A stretch of DNA of 6,757 nucleotides from Gemmatimonadales bacterium (GTDB taxonomy: Bacteria > Gemmatimonadota > Gemmatimonadetes > Gemmatimonadales > GWC2-71-9): assembly GCA_013003805.1 (NCBI GenBank), contig JABDII010000031.1, forward strand, positions 1 to 6,757. Direction: 5' to 3'. How positions within the stretch are numbered: position 1 is the stretch's first letter; each line of letters opens with the position of its first letter. Below are positions 5,505 to 6,757 of the stretch, one piece after another. The notes below the pieces were generated by a model. The model had not been told where the DNA came from. It did not search any database and was given only the letters and a program-made list of their open reading frames with translations. The position numbers and the translations under genes are program-made.

Positions 5505-6704
5505 ATGCCTGCCGTCGCCACACCTGATCTCTCCCAGCTCGAAGATCCGGCCCTCCGGTCGGTGGGGGAAAAGGTGCTCCGCGGCGAGCGCCTGGAGGCA
5601 GCCGACGGTCGTGTGCTCTACGCGACGAACGATCTCCTCGGACTCGGTCTGCTCGCCGACTATGCCAACCAGGAACGGAACGGCGACCGGGTCTTCTTCT
5701 CCGCCAATCAGCACCTGAACCCCACCAATGTCTGCATCCTGCGGAAGACGTGCACGTTCTGCTCGTTTGCGCGCCTGCCGAGGGAAGACGGAGCCTACAC
5801 TCGCACCTTGGAAGAGGTATTTGCCGAGGCGGATATCGCGAAGGAGATGCCTACGCGAGAGTTCCACATCGTCGGCGGGCTCCATCCCAAGCTGCGCTTG
5901 AGCTACTACACCGACATGATCCGGGGGCTCAAAGAGCGTCACCCGGATATGCACATCAAGGCGCTCACCGCGGTTGAGATCGCGCATCTGGCTCGAATCG
6001 AGAAGTGCTCGATGGAGGACGTGCTGGTGAAGCTCCGGGAGGCCGGTCTCACGAGCCTGCCGGGGGGCGGCGCCGAGGTGTTCTCGACAGCGGTTCGTGC
6101 GACCATCGCCGAGCGGAAACTCACTGGCCAGGAATGGATCGGCGTACACCGCGCCGCCCATGCGCTGCGCATTCCCACCAACTGCACGATGCTTTACGGC
6201 CACGTGGAGACCGCAGACGACCGGATCGAACACCTGTCCATGCTCCGCGAGCTCCAGGACGAGACCGGCGGGTTCCTGACCTATATCCCGCTGGCGTACC
6301 ATCCCGACCACAACGAATTGGGCGAGGATCTAGCTCGTATCGGGACTGCCACGACTGGCTACGAGGACCTCAAGAACATTGCCGTCGGCCGGCTGTTCCT
6401 CGACAACATCGCGCACGTGAAAACCCACTGGCCGATGGTGACACCATTTCTCTCGCAGATCGCGCTCAACTTCGGGTGTGACGACGTCGAGGGGACGGTA
6501 GTGTTCGAACGGGTTTATCACGACGCGGGTGCCACCACCGAGATGCACCTCCCGTATCACGGACTGGTGGAGCTCATTCGGAATGCAGGCAAGCGGCCGG
6601 TCGAACGCGATAGCCTGTACGAACGCGTGCGTGAAGAGTTCGACGACCTGACCCCGCCGCCCACTCTGAGGGGCCGTGGCCTGCCGGTGGTGCACGCGGC
6701 ATGA
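5505..6704 (+). CDS. mqnE: Aminofutalosine synthase MqnE (radical SAM)
   Basis: MqnE adds the 5'-deoxyadenosyl radical of SAM to 3-[(1-carboxyvinyl)oxy]benzoate, giving 6-amino-6-deoxyfutalosine in the futalosine route to menaquinone. The 399-residue protein has the family landmarks HLNPTN at residues 70-75, HIVGGLHP at 121-128, SLPGGGAEVFS at 184-194, TMLYGHVET at 228-236, THWPMV at 307-312 and NFGCDDVEGTVV at 322-333. GGGAEVF and the H-W-P segment favour MqnE over the related cyclase MqnC. The [4Fe-4S] cysteines are C77, C83 and C86 in CILRKTCTFC, a CX5CX2C spacing instead of the usual CX3CX2C. The start at 5505 is chosen for its strong ribosome binding site; starting at 5487 would add six residues. 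Its last bases overlap mqnA as ATGA, and MqnA makes this enzyme's substrate. Confidence 0.93.
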   Translation: MPAVATPDLSQLEDPALRSVGEKVLRGERLEAADGRVLYATNDLLGLGLLADYANQERNGDRVFFSANQHLNPTNVCILRKTCTFCSFARLPREDGAYTRTLEEVFAEADIAKEMPTREFHIVGGLHPKLRLSYYTDMIRGLKERHPDMHIKALTAVEIAHLARIEKCSMEDVLVKLREAGLTSLPGGGAEVFSTAVRATIAERKLTGQEWIGVHRAAHALRIPTNCTMLYGHVETADDRIEHLSMLRELQDETGGFLTYIPLAYHPDHNELGEDLARIGTATTGYEDLKNIAVGRLFLDNIAHVKTHWPMVTPFLSQIALNFGCDDVEGTVVFERVYHDAGATTEMHLPYHGLVELIRNAGKRPVERDSLYERVREEFDDLTPPPTLRGRGLPVVHAA

Positions 6705-6757
6705 AGCTCGGCCGGATTCCCTGGATCAACTGCTACCCGGTGTACGCCGCGGTGGAT
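6701..6757 (+). CDS. mqnA: Chorismate dehydratase MqnA, N-terminal fragment
   Basis: The last 19 codons of the window encode MKLGRIPWINCYPVYAAVD, which matches the typical MqnA opening (L-G-R-I-P-[YF]-[LI]-N-C-x-P-x-Y). MqnA dehydrates chorismate to 3-[(1-carboxyvinyl)oxy]benzoate, the first committed step of the futalosine menaquinone pathway and the substrate of MqnE encoded just upstream. The ATG sits in an ATGA overlap with the mqnE stop and has no clear Shine-Dalgarno sequence, so coupled translation is likely. The gene is cut by the window edge, and most of the protein cannot be assessed. MqnD (DUF178-like, same fold) begins differently, so MqnA is preferred from the N-terminal motif and the neighbour. 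Confidence 0.85.
   Translation, partial: MKLGRIPWINCYPVYAAVD

Noticed and set aside
5478..6311. Antisense open frame opposite mqnE (277 codons)
   Set aside because: Shadow of mqnE; no motif, and it would start inside a conserved coding region.
1..6757. Novel defence, mobile or CRISPR-like system
   Set aside because: No transposase, integrase, direct-repeat array with spacers, tRNA or unknown large gene is present; every substantial plus-strand gene is an identifiable housekeeping gene.

Overview
The window is a high-GC bacterial chromosomal segment in which every gene lies on the plus strand and almost all of it is coding. It holds a core fatty-acid/phospholipid synthesis operon followed by the start of a menaquinone (futalosine pathway) gene pair. 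High GC, GTG and TTG starts, the DUF177-rpmF-plsX-fabH-fabD-fabG-acpP-fabF order and use of the futalosine route fit a free-living, quinone-respiring bacterium. Gemmatimonadota is my best guess, from general resemblance only; I see no rRNA or other decisive marker.

Left edge to 5414: the last codons of a DUF177/YceD-family gene are followed by rpmF (ribosomal protein L32, zinc-binding form), plsX, fabH, fabD, fabG, acpP and fabF. Spacing is very tight: 9 nt, 2 nt, a 4-nt ATGA overlap, a short overlap into fabD, another ATGA overlap into fabG, a 26-nt gap before acpP, and 1 nt between acpP and a TTG-started fabF. This looks like one translationally coupled transcript whose promoter lies upstream of the window. 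FabD makes malonyl-ACP, FabH starts the chain, FabF elongates it, FabG does the first reduction, AcpP carries the intermediates, and PlsX passes finished acyl chains to phospholipid synthesis. Dehydratase (FabZ/A), enoyl reductase (FabI/K/L/V), acetyl-CoA carboxylase and PlsY are not in the window.

5415-5504: the only sizeable intergenic gap (90 nt). It starts with a degenerate 7-nt repeat array arranged as an inverted repeat, which can fold into a long imperfect hairpin. A weak promoter-like pair and a strong Shine-Dalgarno sequence before mqnE follow.

5505 to right edge: mqnE (aminofutalosine synthase, radical SAM) overlaps by 4 nt the start of mqnA (chorismate dehydratase), which runs off the window. 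MqnA and MqnE catalyse consecutive first steps of the futalosine route to menaquinone.

All catalytic residues I checked in the Fab proteins are present. I found no mobile element, CRISPR array, tRNA/rRNA, toxin-antitoxin or defence system. The points most worth a second look are the CX5CX2C cysteine spacing in MqnE (the usual radical-SAM form is CX3CX2C) and the heptamer hairpin. Nothing here supports a claim of a wholly new biological system.
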